Part shown: one piece after another, positions 9,193 to 20,908 of the stretch
Numbering within the stretch: position 1 is the first letter of the stretch
How the letters are laid out: each line of letters opens with the position of its first letter
From: Pyrenophora tritici-repentis
Lineage: Eukaryota > Ascomycota > Dothideomycetes > Pleosporales > Pleosporaceae
Reading direction: 5' to 3'
DNA length: 64,000 nt
Assembly: GCF_003171515.1 (NCBI RefSeq)
Contig: NC_089390.1
Coordinates: 7,192,001 to 7,256,000 of the forward strand
Notes under the pieces: model-generated
The model's database searches: none
What the model was told of the DNA's origin: nothing
What the model saw: the letters and a program-made list of their open reading frames with translations, nothing else
Position numbers and translations under genes: made by a program

Positions 9193-10700
9193 CTGGGGTA
9201 GACAGCGATATGCGAGGCTGAAGATGCTTTGGTGATTGCATGGAAGTGTGTAGCGACTGGATCAACTGGATAAAGACGCGTGATCCCTGTTCTCAACTCA
9301 CGACTCAGGTACATGTGGCGTTTCTCTTATGTTTTCCCTATTGATGTACCTTTTAGTACGATGCTTATTATCACCTCCTTGTTTAATAATTATGTCACAG
9401 CCATACCACAGCAACGTAGCAGAATACCTGCTGGTATTGGGTAGTAAGCCGACACAAACATGCGTATTATTTGATTTCGTATTGAACATCATCGTGCCCG
9501 GCTCCCCCAACTAGATTTTTACCCACGATTGGCCTATGCGGCGGCACTTCCCATCCTGTGAGCTTTGAATCCCGCTTTGAGGCGAGCTCAAGCCAAGTGT
9601 AACTTATGCATCTGATGAAGAAAGACGCAAAAGGGACATGGTCGACGAATCGCAGACTTCCAAGAAGATGAACCGACGGATTACAGGGGACAAACTCTGC
9701 TCGACATCTTCAAAGAAGGGAGGCGTTGGCGACCAAGCCTGCGAACCTGAGTTTCTCTAGCAACACTGACGCCATCATTACGGCTGTAGAGTGGCCAGAA
9801 CCTCAGCGACGAAATGATGCTACTATCATCATAGCTTGGCAAGACTTGGTTTTTGTCATATAGTCTAAGCAGATGCCAATGGCTGACGTGAAGAAGGAGT
9901 AACCTGAGGCTGGAGGCGCTATCAAGATGTTCCTGTCAATGTCGCAGCAAGCTTGGGAGACCTGAATTGTGTATCAGAAAATTCTTGGAACTGTCCTATC
10001 ATCTCAGCGCACACCAGCGAACCAAAGGGGGTGAACGATTATGTTTACCCACATGCTACATATCCAAGAGCTTCTTGGCTCGTCGTCAAACCCTACGAAA
10101 GTAGCCATAATTTTGGCCAAGATGACATGTACGGTTAGTGAGTGTTCCAGCGCAGGTGCCCAGAGCACACAAGCTTCAACACCGTTACAAGCCACTTCCC
10201 CGCATTTTCGCGTTGGCGCCACCAGCACGCCACGTCGTCTTCCACGCTCAACCACGGCGCAAAGCAGCACACGCAAAAAGGGCGCATATATGACGCACGG
10301 TAGATCCACGCACGACGGATGGCTTTATCCATTTGATACCCGTGCGTCAGCACACGAAACGTCGCGCCATGATATGCACATCCTCGCAGACTTCCGCAAC
10401 GCAGGTAGCCTCAGCCTGAGGTCTCATCCTTGAATATCAGGCATTCCAATTCCAATAACCGGGCCACGATGCGCACAGTCCATGGGTAAGCGGCAGTGTC
10501 CACATGCCGGTTGCTGAGGCTGAGGCCTTTAGGCTGCCGTATAGAAGGCTTCATTGCCACACTTGCTTCTTGCGCTTCACGATCAACACAGGCTGGACTA
10601 CCTAGTGATCAAGAATTTTAATCGCGCTTTCTCCTCTTTTTCTTTACACCCAGTTTAATATTTGAGGTGTTTTGCCTTGTTGCAATACTTGCGAGATAAG
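9193..10700. other. Intergenic, no gene recognised
   Basis: Only short open frames without motifs are seen. A 40-codon open stretch around 9617-9759 is too short to call. The last few hundred bases are presumably the promoter of the gene at 10701. Confidence 0.6.
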
Positions 10701-11202
10701 ATGGGTATTCCAGCAATGAGTGCTGCGCATGAGGCTGCGCCGGCGTATGAGGACGTGGTCAATGAGCATCCTGTAAACCGCTATTTGCCATCTGGGTCGA
10801 CTTCTGATGTAAGTCATACAACATATTACTGTTCCTGTCACATTTTGCTAACGAGAGATTCAGTACACAATCGTCCCTCAAAACGACAATGACGTCGACA
10901 TTGAACTCCATGCACACCCCCAACAAAACAACATCAACAACACACCTTTCTCCTCCACCGACTCTTCTTCCCAACAACCAACTTTTGCACAAACAATCGC
11001 AAATGTTCTGCGACCTACCCACACACACTGCGAAGTCTGCGACGGACATGCCATGACTGCTGCTAGGCAAAAGAGGGAGAAAGAAAAGTTCTGCTGTACC
11101 CTGGTCGCAGCCACGTTTATGACACTATTCATCTGTGGCATGTTGCTTGGCATCGTCATTGTGGATGCTGCGGGGAAGCGGAGGGAGCATCATGGGATGT
11201 GA
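10701..11202 (+). CDS. Small membrane-anchored hypothetical protein, 148 aa
   Basis: Exons 10701-10808 and 10864-11202 flank a 55-bp intron with GTAAGT, a TGCTAAC branch site and CAG. The product has a Pro/Tyr motif near the N-terminus (PAYEDVV), a Gln/Asn/Ser-rich polar stretch, a short Cys pair (CEVC) and a basic cluster (RQKREKEK). One hydrophobic segment follows (about 117-137), then a basic tail. This is the layout of a tail-anchored or single-pass protein with a PPxY-like adaptor-binding N-terminus. I do not know its function. Frame 0 is preserved across the intron, and the splice signals are textbook. Confidence 0.72.
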
Positions 11203-11494
11203 TGGGGTCGCGATGGGAGTGTGCGTTTAACGGGTAGCAGGGGTCTATGTGTGTGTGCCTATATCAGCGGCCCGCCACGCCATAGTGGTTGCCTATATGG
11301 AGTTTCGTTTCAATTTTCGACATAAGTGCGTCTTCGCTTTTCACCCTTGATGGGATGGTAGGGCTATGGCAATGTATTTGTTTCTATTGTATGTAAAAGG
11401 AGAGAGCCATGTACAAAGCCCTTGGGGAATGATCGAAGATACCACGATTGATGCAAAAAATTACAACATATCATCTACCTACCCTTCCATCCTA

Positions 11495-12231
11495 CTAACC
11501 AGCAAAAGCCCGCGCAAAAGCATCCCTCCTCACCCCTTTCTTCATGACCATGAAATCAACGCAAGACTCGTACGTCTGCTTGGCACTAAGTCCATACCAC
11601 CACCATTGCAAAACCTATGACTTTGTTAGCCCCATTTCCACCTAAACCAAAATAGCAAGCACTTACACAATCCCCTGCACTCTTACACTTCTCCTCCAAC
11701 CCCTCAGGAACCGTAACACTAAACTCCTTCTGATCCGCTGGAACATCACTCTCCTTACTACCAGGCGCATACCCACTTTTCCACACCTTCAGCATCTCCC
11801 CCCACAATCGTGTTGGTCTTGGTATCCACGATGCTCACGTTGGCGCTGCCCTCATGCGGAATGCGGATCCACACTTTGATCGGCACGACTTGGCCTGCTG
11901 TCCACATTTGCGTGTGGTTGGCTGGGTTGTCGGCGAATTGGAGGCCTTTGCAGAGGAAGAGGTTGCAGGAGGTTGCGTTGTAGGCAGGGTCTTGGGCGGC
12001 GAGCTCGGGGAGGCTGTCGGGTGTGTTAGTGATGGTGCTGACAGGGGAAGGCATGATGCTTACCCTTCAACGTGGGACGTGTTGTCGAGACGAATATCCT
12101 GCTCAACCTTCGGTCCGCAGTTTTTGATGATGGCAGGGCCGACGGGGCGCGAGGGGGGGTGATGTGATGAGGCCATGGCCCAAGACGGTGGGAACCGCGA
12201 GGGCAAGTAACGAGGTTGTTGTGAAATGCAT
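11495..12231 (-). pseudogene. LPMO-like secreted protein (chitin-binding type-4 fold), two frameshifts
   Basis: Exons 12064-12231, 11667-12013 and 11495-11614 have good splice sites (introns 50 and 52 bp). The N-terminal signal peptide ends at VLG, so mature protein would begin with His (HGLITSP), the first ligand of a copper histidine brace. Later motifs are CNLFLCKG, SAGDC and QTYESCVDF, as in the fungal LPMO-like family. Two C/G runs each carry one base too many (around 12153-12159 and 11798-11803). The first shift stops translation after about 40 codons. Without the extra bases, exons sum to 210 aa plus stop. Both lesions sit in homopolymers, so an assembly error is as possible as a real null allele. 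Confidence 0.8.
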
Positions 12232-12938
12232 TATCCTAATAGAACACAGTTGATGTAGTGAGAAAGAAGAAAAGATGAGATACACAAGATATCTTGTTTT
12301 GATAAAACCCAAATCACTGCGACGTTGGGCGGTACTTTATACCTACCCATCCATCAGATCATCGCCTTCCTAACACATGTTTCATACCAATCCGTCTCCA
12401 TATTTCGAATCGCATATCGCAGAACAACTGGGGTCGATAATATATTCGGGGAGATGGTGGTGCTTTGTTTCTATGGAGACTTGTGTGTGATGGGGTGTAG
12501 ATCGCCAGGGGATCGGCGAATGAGACCAGGATACCTATAGTGCAGCCTCGGTAAGACTACCTTTTCCACACGGGGTTGTACAATATAATCTATAATAAAT
12601 GTAACTGCAATGTTGCAGATTGGCGACTCATGGCGATCGCCCGGACGTTTGCTTGGTGAGCTTGTCCAAGACGAACTTCGGACGCGGCTGCAAGAGCCGA
12701 AAGGCACCATGTTACCCTACTGGCATTATGACTAGGGGATCGTAGTATAAACACGACTGCAAAATCAGCACTACGCACAAGTTGAAACAATGTATCGGAC
12801 GATATTTTCCCGTGTCATGTGTAATCATTATTAGCTAGCCACATTGATTGCGCAGCATGTTTGATCATCTATGCTTCTGTTGTACATAGTCTCAAGAGCA
12901 GCTCAAGTACTGAACATATGCACCTCCAAACGCACATG
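12232..12938. other. Intergenic, promoter side of the LPMO-like gene
   Basis: No gene is supported. It separates the start of the LPMO-like gene from the 3' end of the proteasome gene. Confidence 0.6.
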
Positions 12939-14262
12939 CTACTCCAGGAGGGACGCCTGATTCGTGTATAGCACGTCCACTACATTGCTGAGCTTTTCGA
13001 GGGTGCTCAACGCCGCGTCGTAGCCCTGGTCGCGTTCGGATTCGTCATATACAATGAGACAGCCAGCACCCTGATCTAGGACTCCGATGATGACCTTATC
13101 CAGAATCATCTGCGAAAGCTTGCGCTCAACCTGTATCGTGTCCAGACCAACCATCTTGGCGACGTGGTCAATCTCCACTCTGCTGAAGGGCTCAATGACC
13201 TTGATGAGGTTCTGCTCCAACATGTTGTCATACAAGCGGCGAAGGTGGGATGTGATGAATCGGTCGCTACCAAGCTGTTGACGGTAGTCGGTCAGGGCGG
13301 TTTCGTACTCCTCGAGACTGCGGTTGGTATGTGCGCGAGCCACAGCCTTCATGGCCTCTAACCGCTTGCCGGCGTACTTGACGGCGTGCTTGGAGGTCAT
13401 GAGCGATGTTACGTCGTCCCCAAGGTTGAGCATAATCTTGCAGAGCAGCATATACTGCAGTGCAGAGGTAGCCTTTTGCTCCTCGTCTTGTGAGTGATAG
13501 CCCTCCATAGCCTCAATGAAGTATGAAAAGGACGTGTTGAAGTCGCCGTCCTCAGCGTGTAGCATTCCACTCTGCATGTCCAGACCTGCCTGTAGCAGAG
13601 GCGGGGTATAGACGGAGGCAGCCGATGTTCGCGCAGATGTGAGGGCGGCACGACCCTTTGATATGTTGCCCAGGGCGTGGTAGACCCTCGATTCTAGCAG
13701 CTGCACTTCGACCAAGACAAGCTTGTCGTCCAAACGCTTCAGCTCCTTCAGCAGACTGTTGATGAGGGTGAGGGCCTCATAGTAAGACTGCTTCTGCATG
13801 TACAGAGAAACGAGTCGGGTTTCTAGGTTCTGCCGTAAGAAGCCCCTTCGCTCTGAAACGGCCCATTCTATGCATGACTTGGTGACTGCGATTTGCGTGT
13901 CTGCCGTGTTGGGGATCGTGGTGAACAGGTCGAGTAGCTGACGGACTATAGGGAATCAGTCATTTACCCATGGCTCGTTATCAAAATGCAATCATACCCA
14001 GCTTAGATGTCTTCGCTTTCGCAAACGACGACATTATGGATCGCGCTTGCCTGACCAACTCGGCGAGGGCATCCACCCGCTTCTGGTCACGGTAGAGCTC
14101 ACCGAGCCCGACCAAAGCGCTCTCATAGTTCTTGATGGCGGCTTCATTGGAGCCCGGGTCTTGTGAGAGAAAGTCCTTGTAGATGTGTTCGGCCTTGTCA
14201 GGCTCCGACTTGGCCAGCTTCTGCGCCTCCGCTATCCGCGAGCTCGTGTCCGGAACGGCCAT
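12939..14262 (-). CDS. rpn6: 26S proteasome regulatory subunit Rpn6 (PSMD11)
   Basis: Exons 13998-14262 and 12939-13945 flank a 52-bp intron and give 423 aa, the usual Rpn6 length (about 420). Rpn6 is a PCI-domain lid subunit that clamps lid to core in the nuclear and cytosolic 26S proteasome. The N-terminal half is TPR-like helical repeats (YKDFLSQDPG, ALVGLGELYRDQKRV, LYMQKQSYYEAL). The C-terminal PCI/winged-helix part includes the DNMLEQNLIKVIEPFSRVEI segment and the IQVERKLSQMILD helix. The ATG at 14262 is the first in frame. It is a single-copy housekeeping gene, useful as a synteny anchor. Confidence 0.95.
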
Positions 14263-14919
14263 GGTGGTTCAATGGATTCGCTGACTGTTTTTGGTCTGAG
14301 TTGTGGTTGTGTGCACGAGTGACGAGGTGGACGGATTAATCAAGTGGCGGTGTTGGAGCTGTTTGGTGATACTACCATCACAAGCTCACCTCGTCGATGC
14401 AGCGGACGCGAAGTCGGCGATACGTAATGCCGATTGGGGACCAACGCCAGAGCGCCACACTCGTCATCAGCCACAGCGCCACGATCCGAAGACACAGTAT
14501 TGCATTCATGCCTCTCTTGCCACTCATGTACAACTTGTACCTCTTATTCTGCTCCGGGGATTTCTATAGTATGGTAGTCTAGCCCTTGATGCTGTTGCCG
14601 TTTATGTTTCTCGGTTCACCATCATCTCATTACTAAACCTACGGAGAGGAGAAAGAGATAGTAGCAGCTACTACTACTACTACTACTACTACTACTGAAT
14701 CTATTTCCAGCCCGAGCAGCAGATACACCTGTTCTTCACCTGTCCTTGCAAACTCAGGATGAGATCATTGAATAAAATGATTTGAGAATAGTGAGGTGGT
14801 TATACTCAAGAAACTACAAAAGAGAAATATAGACCGGGAGAAGAAGACATCAATGTCTAACCTCACTCTAGCCCATGCTTTCGAACTCGTATCCAACATA
14901 CCCTCGTCACAAGAGCTGC
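14263..14919. other. Intergenic with a CTA microsatellite
   Basis: This is upstream DNA of Rpn6 plus the 3' flank of the kinase-like gene. Only the trinucleotide repeat at 14668-14696 stands out. Confidence 0.6.
14668..14696. repeat. (CTA)n microsatellite
   Basis: About 9.7 perfect CTA units. A second run of the same trinucleotide family is at 48513-48542. Confidence 0.95.
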
Positions 14920-17694
14920 CTATTCAGACAGCCCCTGCATAATTAAATCTTCAAGCTCGTTTCCACCATCATCAACCTTGTCAACAAACACGCCATCAGG
15001 TCTCGCCCAGAAATACTCCCAAACACACCTATGCACCAACGAAAGCTTCGGGAACCAATGCTCTCGCTCCTCTATCACATCTTCCTCAGGCCAGAGCTCA
15101 TTACCAAAAATCAAAATCGAAAAACCGACATTTGCCGCCTCACACAGCACGGTCAACACAGAAATCTTGTCCTGCAAGGCCGTTGCATGACCAGACTTGA
15201 ACTCTTGTCTCTCTTGCGATTGCTGATATAAAGAAGTTAGAGTCTTGATTATATCCTCATCTTGGTCGTGGGCGCTCTTTGCAAGTTCGAGATCGTCTTT
15301 GGCTTGTCTCAATTTATCCTCGATATCATTCTGTTCCTCGGAAATCTTTTGCAATGCCTGCCTCACCTCACGGCGAACAATCTTGCTGTTTCCCTGGATC
15401 TGGTTCAGCACAATGCACTTATTCCGCGGTAAGAAGAATTCTGGGTCGTACTGCCCACGAAGCTGCTTGAACTTGTCGCTTGGATTGATGCACTTTTGGA
15501 ACGTATTCATCGAGTGGTCCAGGGCATTGAAGTAGAGACGCCGCTTTTCTTGCTTCTCTTTACCTATTTTCTCGGTGAACGACTCCCGGAACTTTTGGAA
15601 GACATCGTTGAGTGCGGCTGATACAATTGAGGCGTCCATTGATATTGGCTTTCTGCCGGCATTGACAAGATACGCTTCCCAGGTCTCAAGCGCCTTTTTC
15701 TTATCACGATCTATCGCTTTCGCGTCGGTGAGATCTGCCATGTTTACCAGAGGGACAGGTGGCATCTTAGCACCAATGGCAAACTGAGTGTCTTCATCTG
15801 AAAAGATGGTGCGCTTCTTGTGCCCCGGTCTAGCTTGTACCTCCTCGATCTTGGCAGTAAACTTGGCGTCCATTTTGGCTAGATTTTCGTTGATGTCATC
15901 TCTAAGTCGGAATAGCGGAGGCCGGAATTTCTTCTCTGGGTCATGAGGATCATATCTCGGTCGGAAAGCCAAGCAATACTGGACAGTTTGCATAAGGGCC
16001 GGGCTATACTTAGCACTATGAGGGTATTTGGCACTGGGAAACTCGTACTCTGGGAAATTCGGGGGAATCTTTGACTCTTTGTCAAAATTATCAGCTTCCT
16101 ACTTCATGATATTATGGAGCTCTTCGGGAGTTGCTTCCGTACACATCATCATGTAGCGGATCACCAGTCCGAGCGAATAGATATCGGTAGCGTGGTCGAG
16201 CTCCCACCTGGATGGAGGATATTGCCCAGACTTTGCGTACTGCATGCATTTCTCTGGAGCCTGCCAGTATCTTTTGCCCTTGAATCGCACGCTGTCGAAC
16301 TGAGCCTTGTGGTTGGCGGGATCTGGGTCTAGACATAGAGCCGCGTCAAAGCTTCCAAGTATGAGCTATTGGTAGTAGTTATACTTTGGGTCGGGCCCCG
16401 AAAGGAATATGTTGTCGGGGTTGATGTCTAGGTGAAGCATTCTACGCCAATCGGGTCGTAGAGACCCAGCGTCGATTGGAGTCGGTTGAGCTTCGCTGCA
16501 GTATTCAGTCTGACAAGTGATGAGAGCATGTACAATCGCCCCAAATACAAACCAGCAAAAGTGCTCTGGGATGGGCTGCTTGGCGCTCTCGTGGTTCTTG
16601 ATGAGCGTGCGGAGAGTGCCATGAGAGGCGTATCCCGAAGCTTGGTAGTTGAGCTTCCAGGAAGGGTGATCATCCAGAAGCTCCACTCTGAAATTCAAAT
16701 TTTGTTTTTCCAGTCCCTTCTGAATCTCTATAGACTGTTGAACGTGTCGGCAGTTGGTCGCCCGAAGGGCATTGGCCGCCGTGGCCTCTCGCTCCACTTG
16801 ACCATGACTGGGGTTGTTTTTGGTTGAGATGTCCGTACATTTGATTACAGCACGATCTTCAATAACCCCATCATCATTGATCTTCGCGAACAGGAAAGTG
16901 GAAACATCAGGAACACCCCCTTCTCACTTTTTCATCAACCGAATAGAGCGCTGATGGAGCGCCTTCGCGAAACGCCATTTCCCACCAAGAGCTTCCTGGA
17001 CGAATCGGCACTGCTCTTTAGATGGAGCAAGCGCTTTGTAGGAATCTTTTTTGTTCTTCATTTCGACCTCATTGTACAGAACGAATTGTGGGCATTTCTC
17101 CCCACCAATGTCGGTAAAATGGCTGCTAGCTGGATGCTCAACATCGGTGGAATAAACACCCACTTTCGCCTTTTTGCCGATAGATGGTTGCTCATCATCA
17201 ACCAGAGTATTGATGTCTCGTTTCCGCTTTTGGACATCAGGCGAGGTCGGGACTTGAAGTACAGTTTCTACTATACTGCCAAAGGCGAGGTCAAGAGAAC
17301 GCGATGCCGGAACATCGACTGGTGCAATCGAGATGCTACCAGAAGCTATAGGTGCGACAAGAGTCAAGACCTGCGGTGGGCTTGCAACAGGTTGAGAAGA
17401 CGGTACAGGTACAGCTGGGGTGCCACCAGCGACAGGTGGTATCCAAGTAGGGCGGAGAATTTCAGGAAAAGGCTGTGAGTCTTCAGCGCGATGTACCCAA
17501 TGCGCGCGTGAGCTTCTTCTCCATAGCTTGACTCTACCGGTACCGGTTCGAGGGCGCTTCTGCTGCGAATCTTTTCGCTCGACGTGTTCGAAGAATCTAA
17601 TAAATGCGACTCGCTCGGAGTCGTTGGCTAGGATATGATCGAAGAAGTGACAGTCATTGTGATCCAAGTCCGCATAGGTGAGAGGTGCAGCCAT
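14920..17694 (-). pseudogene. Protein kinase-like gene with three in-frame stops
   Basis: One continuous frame of 924 codons from the ATG at 17694 (MAAPLTYADL) to the stop at 14920 is broken only by TGA at 16924-16926, TAG at 16366-16368 and TAG at 16099-16101. Coding sense continues across each. An N-terminal region of about 250 residues with a basic patch (KRKRD) precedes a kinase-like domain with AVIK lysine, HLDINPDN catalytic loop (HLD for HRD), GSFD in place of DFG, an APEKC motif and DIYSLGLV. The C-terminal 350 residues are Lys/Glu-rich coiled coil ending in acidic sequence. The altered HRD and DFG suggest the ancestor was already a pseudokinase. No spliceable intron removes the stops. 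Confidence 0.8.
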
Positions 17695-18459
17695 TGCGGT
17701 TCCTTAGTGTTTAGATGGAGGTGAAAAGCGACGAGACAATAAAAGTTGCAAAGATTGCAGTTGTTGACCTTTTCGGTGGAACTTACGGATTTGGCGGTGT
17801 TACAAAGGTTCGATATACAGAGAGTGGAATTGTAGAAATATTTGAGAAGGCGTTTAAACAAAGAGTCTCTTTATGCGCGGCAGCCAGCCGGATTGGAGTG
17901 AAAGGATACGCAGCAACGGTTGATGTATACCAATGGTTCACCTTGTACTAGCCTTTTTCAGAAGTGAGCAGCGTTGAACAAAGCGGCTATCGTAAATTCA
18001 AACCCAGACCAAGGGGTTAACGGCTGTAAATGTCCCAAAATACAGACTGCAGATGAAAGCAAATAGCGCGACATTAATTAAATCCTCGGGATAAGAGAGT
18101 CTATCAAAACTACACTCAGATTAAGATTCCATAATAGAAGCGAGACATTTGTGCAAGAGCTGTGTGGCACTTAGCTGCGATATTTTAAGACAAAGAAAAT
18201 ATCGCAAAATAGGTCAAGGCTGAAGTAGAGCCTCTTAGCACATAAAAATGACTGCCATAGAGATGGGTTGTTTAGACGGTAGCAGCCTGTTACGATATGT
18301 GGAACATGGAGCAGATCATATGGCTACAAGCAAGTCATAGACTATACTGAGGAGGTAGGTCTCAGTATCTGTAAGACATCGAGCAAAGACCAATGTAGCT
18401 TAGAGTATATAAATATGAAATGAGAATGTCATCAATTTAGAAAACTTCATACCTCGAAG
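17695..18459. other. Shared upstream region of a divergent gene pair
   Basis: 765 bp lie between the kinase-like gene (minus) and the DUF7587-like gene (plus). No open frame or repeat is supported. It presumably holds both promoters. Confidence 0.55.
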
Positions 18460-19055
18460 ATGTTGAATGTATCTAGTCCTCATGCCGCAGGCGAGCGCAA
18501 AGAACATTGGGAAAGTAAATTTGCTTGTTTTCCACATAGCACCGCACACAACTAATATGAACTCCAGCTCTACGAACAAAGAACGTTCCTCGCTTCTTGT
18601 TTCGTGCTTTCAATTCGGAAAGCGGGGGTGGGTCTCACTTCGCAATCAACAACCCAACTGAGATCGTACCTAGAGGTTTCATGAATGGCCAAAACGGCCA
18701 TCGGTTCTACGAGATGTCCGAACGTGAGATATTCACCATGGCCGATGATCATTTTTTCGGCAGAGAAAATATTACTGAGTTCAGTTCCTGGGCGGCCTCA
18801 CTCCATGTTGTTCTCTACTATGCCCAGTCAATGCCAGCTGAGCACAATGTCCACATCGCTGTTCTAGATCGCCACCAGCTAGGTGGCGAAGTGTTGATAT
18901 GGCACGCCCTAGTTCTTGTTGATGTATTCGAAAACGAGTATCTGGCACATGGCTGTGTGGGAGGAAGTGGATATACTGCAGTACCATTCGAACAGATAAT
19001 CGAATGTGGGCTTGGTGTCATATTTCAGGAACTTGATTACTGGAAAGTGGGATAA
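18460..19055 (+). CDS. DUF7587-like fungal protein, 3' end cut by a pogo insertion
   Basis: Exons 18460-18514 and 18568-19055 flank a 53-bp intron with an ACTAAT branch site and give 180 aa. The ATG at 18460 opens MLNVSSPHAAG; exon 2 quickly reaches VPRFLFRAF. Family-type landmarks are the LFRAF start, FSSWAASLHVVLYYA, VHIAVLDRHQL and the EYLAHGCVGGSGYTAVPFEQ block, as in fungal DUF7587 proteins of unknown function. The stop TAA is made of the TA target site plus the first base of the pogo element. If the element is removed, the frame runs eight codons further to a TGA. Only the extreme C-terminus is changed, so the protein may still work. Family assignment is by eye. Confidence 0.7.
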
Positions 19056-20908
19056 CATGATCCATGGGCGAGCGGCGCACACGGGCGAGCGGCGCACCCC
19101 ACCAACTTTTGCAACTTTAAAGCGATGCATCTCAACAACGCGATAATATTATTGCTAGATATTGATACAGTAGATTACTCTATATTAATAGTATCAGTCT
19201 TGCATGTGCGCGAGTTGTGCCCAGTCTCCTTGCACCTAGTGCAGCGCCTTTGAGCCCGCTGGCTGAGGCCTGATCGCGCTCCTCCTTGACGCTCTTCATG
19301 AGCAATCTGCTGGTCAGCCTCATTTTGAGCCAGTATATCCTCTCCAGCTCCCTTTGTGAGTACTCCATGCTTCTGTATACGCCTTTTAGAGCGCCGCCTA
19401 CGCTCTGAGGCTGCGCTATTGGCCTTCTCAAGACTAGAGATCCGATCGCGCATCAGCTCAGCAGAGAGCATCATCACCTCGGCGCCCTTCTTTAGCTGGT
19501 CAATCGCCATAATAATTGAAGCTGGTGATGAGCTCTTGTGCTGGCGCACGCGCTCACGTATTAGGCTTGACTGAGCCTCAAGCTCACGCGCGTTGCTCGG
19601 CGTTTGAGCTACCCAGGGAGCCTCTGGCAGAGCTGCTGGAGGAGTAGGTGTACGCAGTTGTACATCTACCTTTGATAGAACAGCCTCTGGTTGTAGAGGA
19701 ACAAGGCCTGCGCCGCGGAAGGCTGAGCAGATATTGGCTGGCGTGAACGCTTGATCAAATGCTGCCTTGAACGCTGGCAGAAACTCTAGCTTGGTGATGT
19801 GGTTGATGTGGTTGCGCATAAGGCTCTCCACCTCACGGCTGTACGCGCGCTTCAATGGCGAGAAGCAGCCAACATCAAGTGGCTGGAGTAGGTGAGATGA
19901 GTGAGGAGGCATACAGAGCGTATGGATATTGTTCTCCTTGCAGAGCTCCTGGAACTCTAGAGATTGGTGGCTCTTATGGCCATCAATAATAAGCAGGCGA
20001 CGCGCGCCTACACTACGAGCCTGCGTGTGAGCGTTGAAGTGCTTTAGCCACTCAACTCCAAGCTCATTATTCGTCCAGCCATTATCGCTGACTGCGATCG
20101 CCCAGTCGCGTGGGATCTCAGCTTCCTTATACCAGGCTGATAGGTAGTACTGGCCAGCGAAGATGAGGAACGGTGGGACTGACCAGCCAGCAGCGCTGAT
20201 AGCAGCGATCAGCGTTACCCACTCGCGATTGCCTGGCTGAATACTCTTCGGCCTGCCTCTCCTCTCTGCTCCTGTTATAACTAGCTGCGTTGTAATCTTG
20301 CCCATCATAAAGCCAGCTTCATCAAAGTTGTAGACGTCCTCATCGCAGATACCTAGCTCAGCCTTTGTCTCTTCTACAAGCTTAAACCACCTCTTTATTA
20401 ATGTTGCATCCTCACAAAGAGCTCTCTGCCTATCGTACGCTTGGTTGAAACACGTCCGAAGACTGTCTGTACGCTTAACAAAGGTAGATGGCCAGTTGAC
20501 TCCAACCTGCTCTCCACCACGCGCAGCCAGCAGCTTATCAGCCATATCACGTACAGCTGTGTAGGTAGGCGCAAATCCACGCAGATCTAGCTGAAGTATA
20601 TAGCTAATAATCACCTCCTCTTCTCTCTGGGTAAGCTTCCTTGAGTTGGGCGGGCAATCGCGTCGGGCAGGTATACCAGCGCGTCGGCGGCGGAGCGTTG
20701 TTTCGGCTACGTTGTAGACTACTGCAGCAGTACGGGTACCTTGGATCTGGTGCGCATTAATAGATGAGATAGCAAGCTGAATATCTGCTTCATTTGATAG
20801 TAATTGAGTAGCGCTGCGTTGAGCCATTGTAGATTAAGATCAGTAAGGTGAGTAAAGTTGGTGGGGTGCGCCGCTCGCCCGTGTGCGCCGCTCGCCCATG
20901 GATCATGT
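19055..20908 (-). mobile_element. Intact pogo/Fot1-type DNA transposon, copy A
   Basis: The element is 1854 bp with 55-bp perfect terminal inverted repeats beginning ACATGATCCATGGGCGAGCG. It is flanked by TA on both sides (19053-19054 and 20909-20910), the hallmark of Tc1/mariner-pogo insertion. Each TIR holds a 17-bp unit (GGGCGAGCGGCGCACAC) in two near-complete tandem copies. The length resembles the Molly and Pixie elements known from Pleosporales, though identity with those is not tested here. Confidence 0.96.
19175..20827 (-). CDS. Pogo-type transposase (DDE_1), copy A
   Basis: A 550-aa cut-and-paste transposase. The N-terminus is a helix-turn-helix (Psq/CENP-B-like) DNA-binding region. 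The DDE catalytic residues fall at about D169 ([10 protein letters not shown]), D282 (IIDGHKSH) and D318 ([10 protein letters not shown]), a DDD triad typical of Fot1/pogo. The C-terminus ends in a CX2CX4HX4C zinc knuckle ([14 protein letters not shown]) after a basic coiled region. The protein is identical to that of copy B at 40335. No stops or frameshifts, so likely competent. Confidence 0.96.
   Translation of the reverse strand: MAQRSATQLLSNEADIQLAISSINAHQIQGTRTAAVVYNVAETTLRRRRAGIPARRDCPPNSRKLTQREEEVIISYILQLDLRGFAPTYTAVRDMADKLLAARGGEQVGVNWPSTFVKRTDSLRTCFNQAYDRQRALCEDATLIKRWFKLVEETKAELGICDEDVYNFDEAGFMMGKITTQLVITGAERRGRPKSIQPGNREWVTLIAAISAAGWSVPPFLIFAGQYYLSAWYKEAEIPRDWAIAVSDNGWTNNELGVEWLKHFNAHTQARSVGARRLLIIDGHKSHQSLEFQELCKENNIHTLCMPPHSSHLLQPLDVGCFSPLKRAYSREVESLMRNHINHITKLEFLPAFKAAFDQAFTPANICSAFRGAGLVPLQPEAVLSKVDVQLRTPTPPAALPEAPWVAQTPSNARELEAQSSLIRERVRQHKSSSPASIIMAIDQLKKGAEVMMLSAELMRDRISSLEKANSAASERRRRSKRRIQKHGVLTKGAGEDILAQNEADQQIAHEERQGGARSGLSQRAQRRCTRCKETGHNSRTCKTDTINIE

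Noticed and set aside
9298..9514. Overlapping 60-70 codon frames on both strands
   Set aside because: No motif, no splice support, mirrored on the opposite strand; likely chance.
10041..10433. 130-codon plus-strand frame with an ATG
   Set aside because: Low-complexity Ser/Thr/Arg-rich translation without conserved features; overlaps equally long minus frames.
18515..18567. Frameshift at the start of the DUF7587-like gene
   Set aside because: A 53-bp intron joins an ATG exon at 18460 to the main frame.
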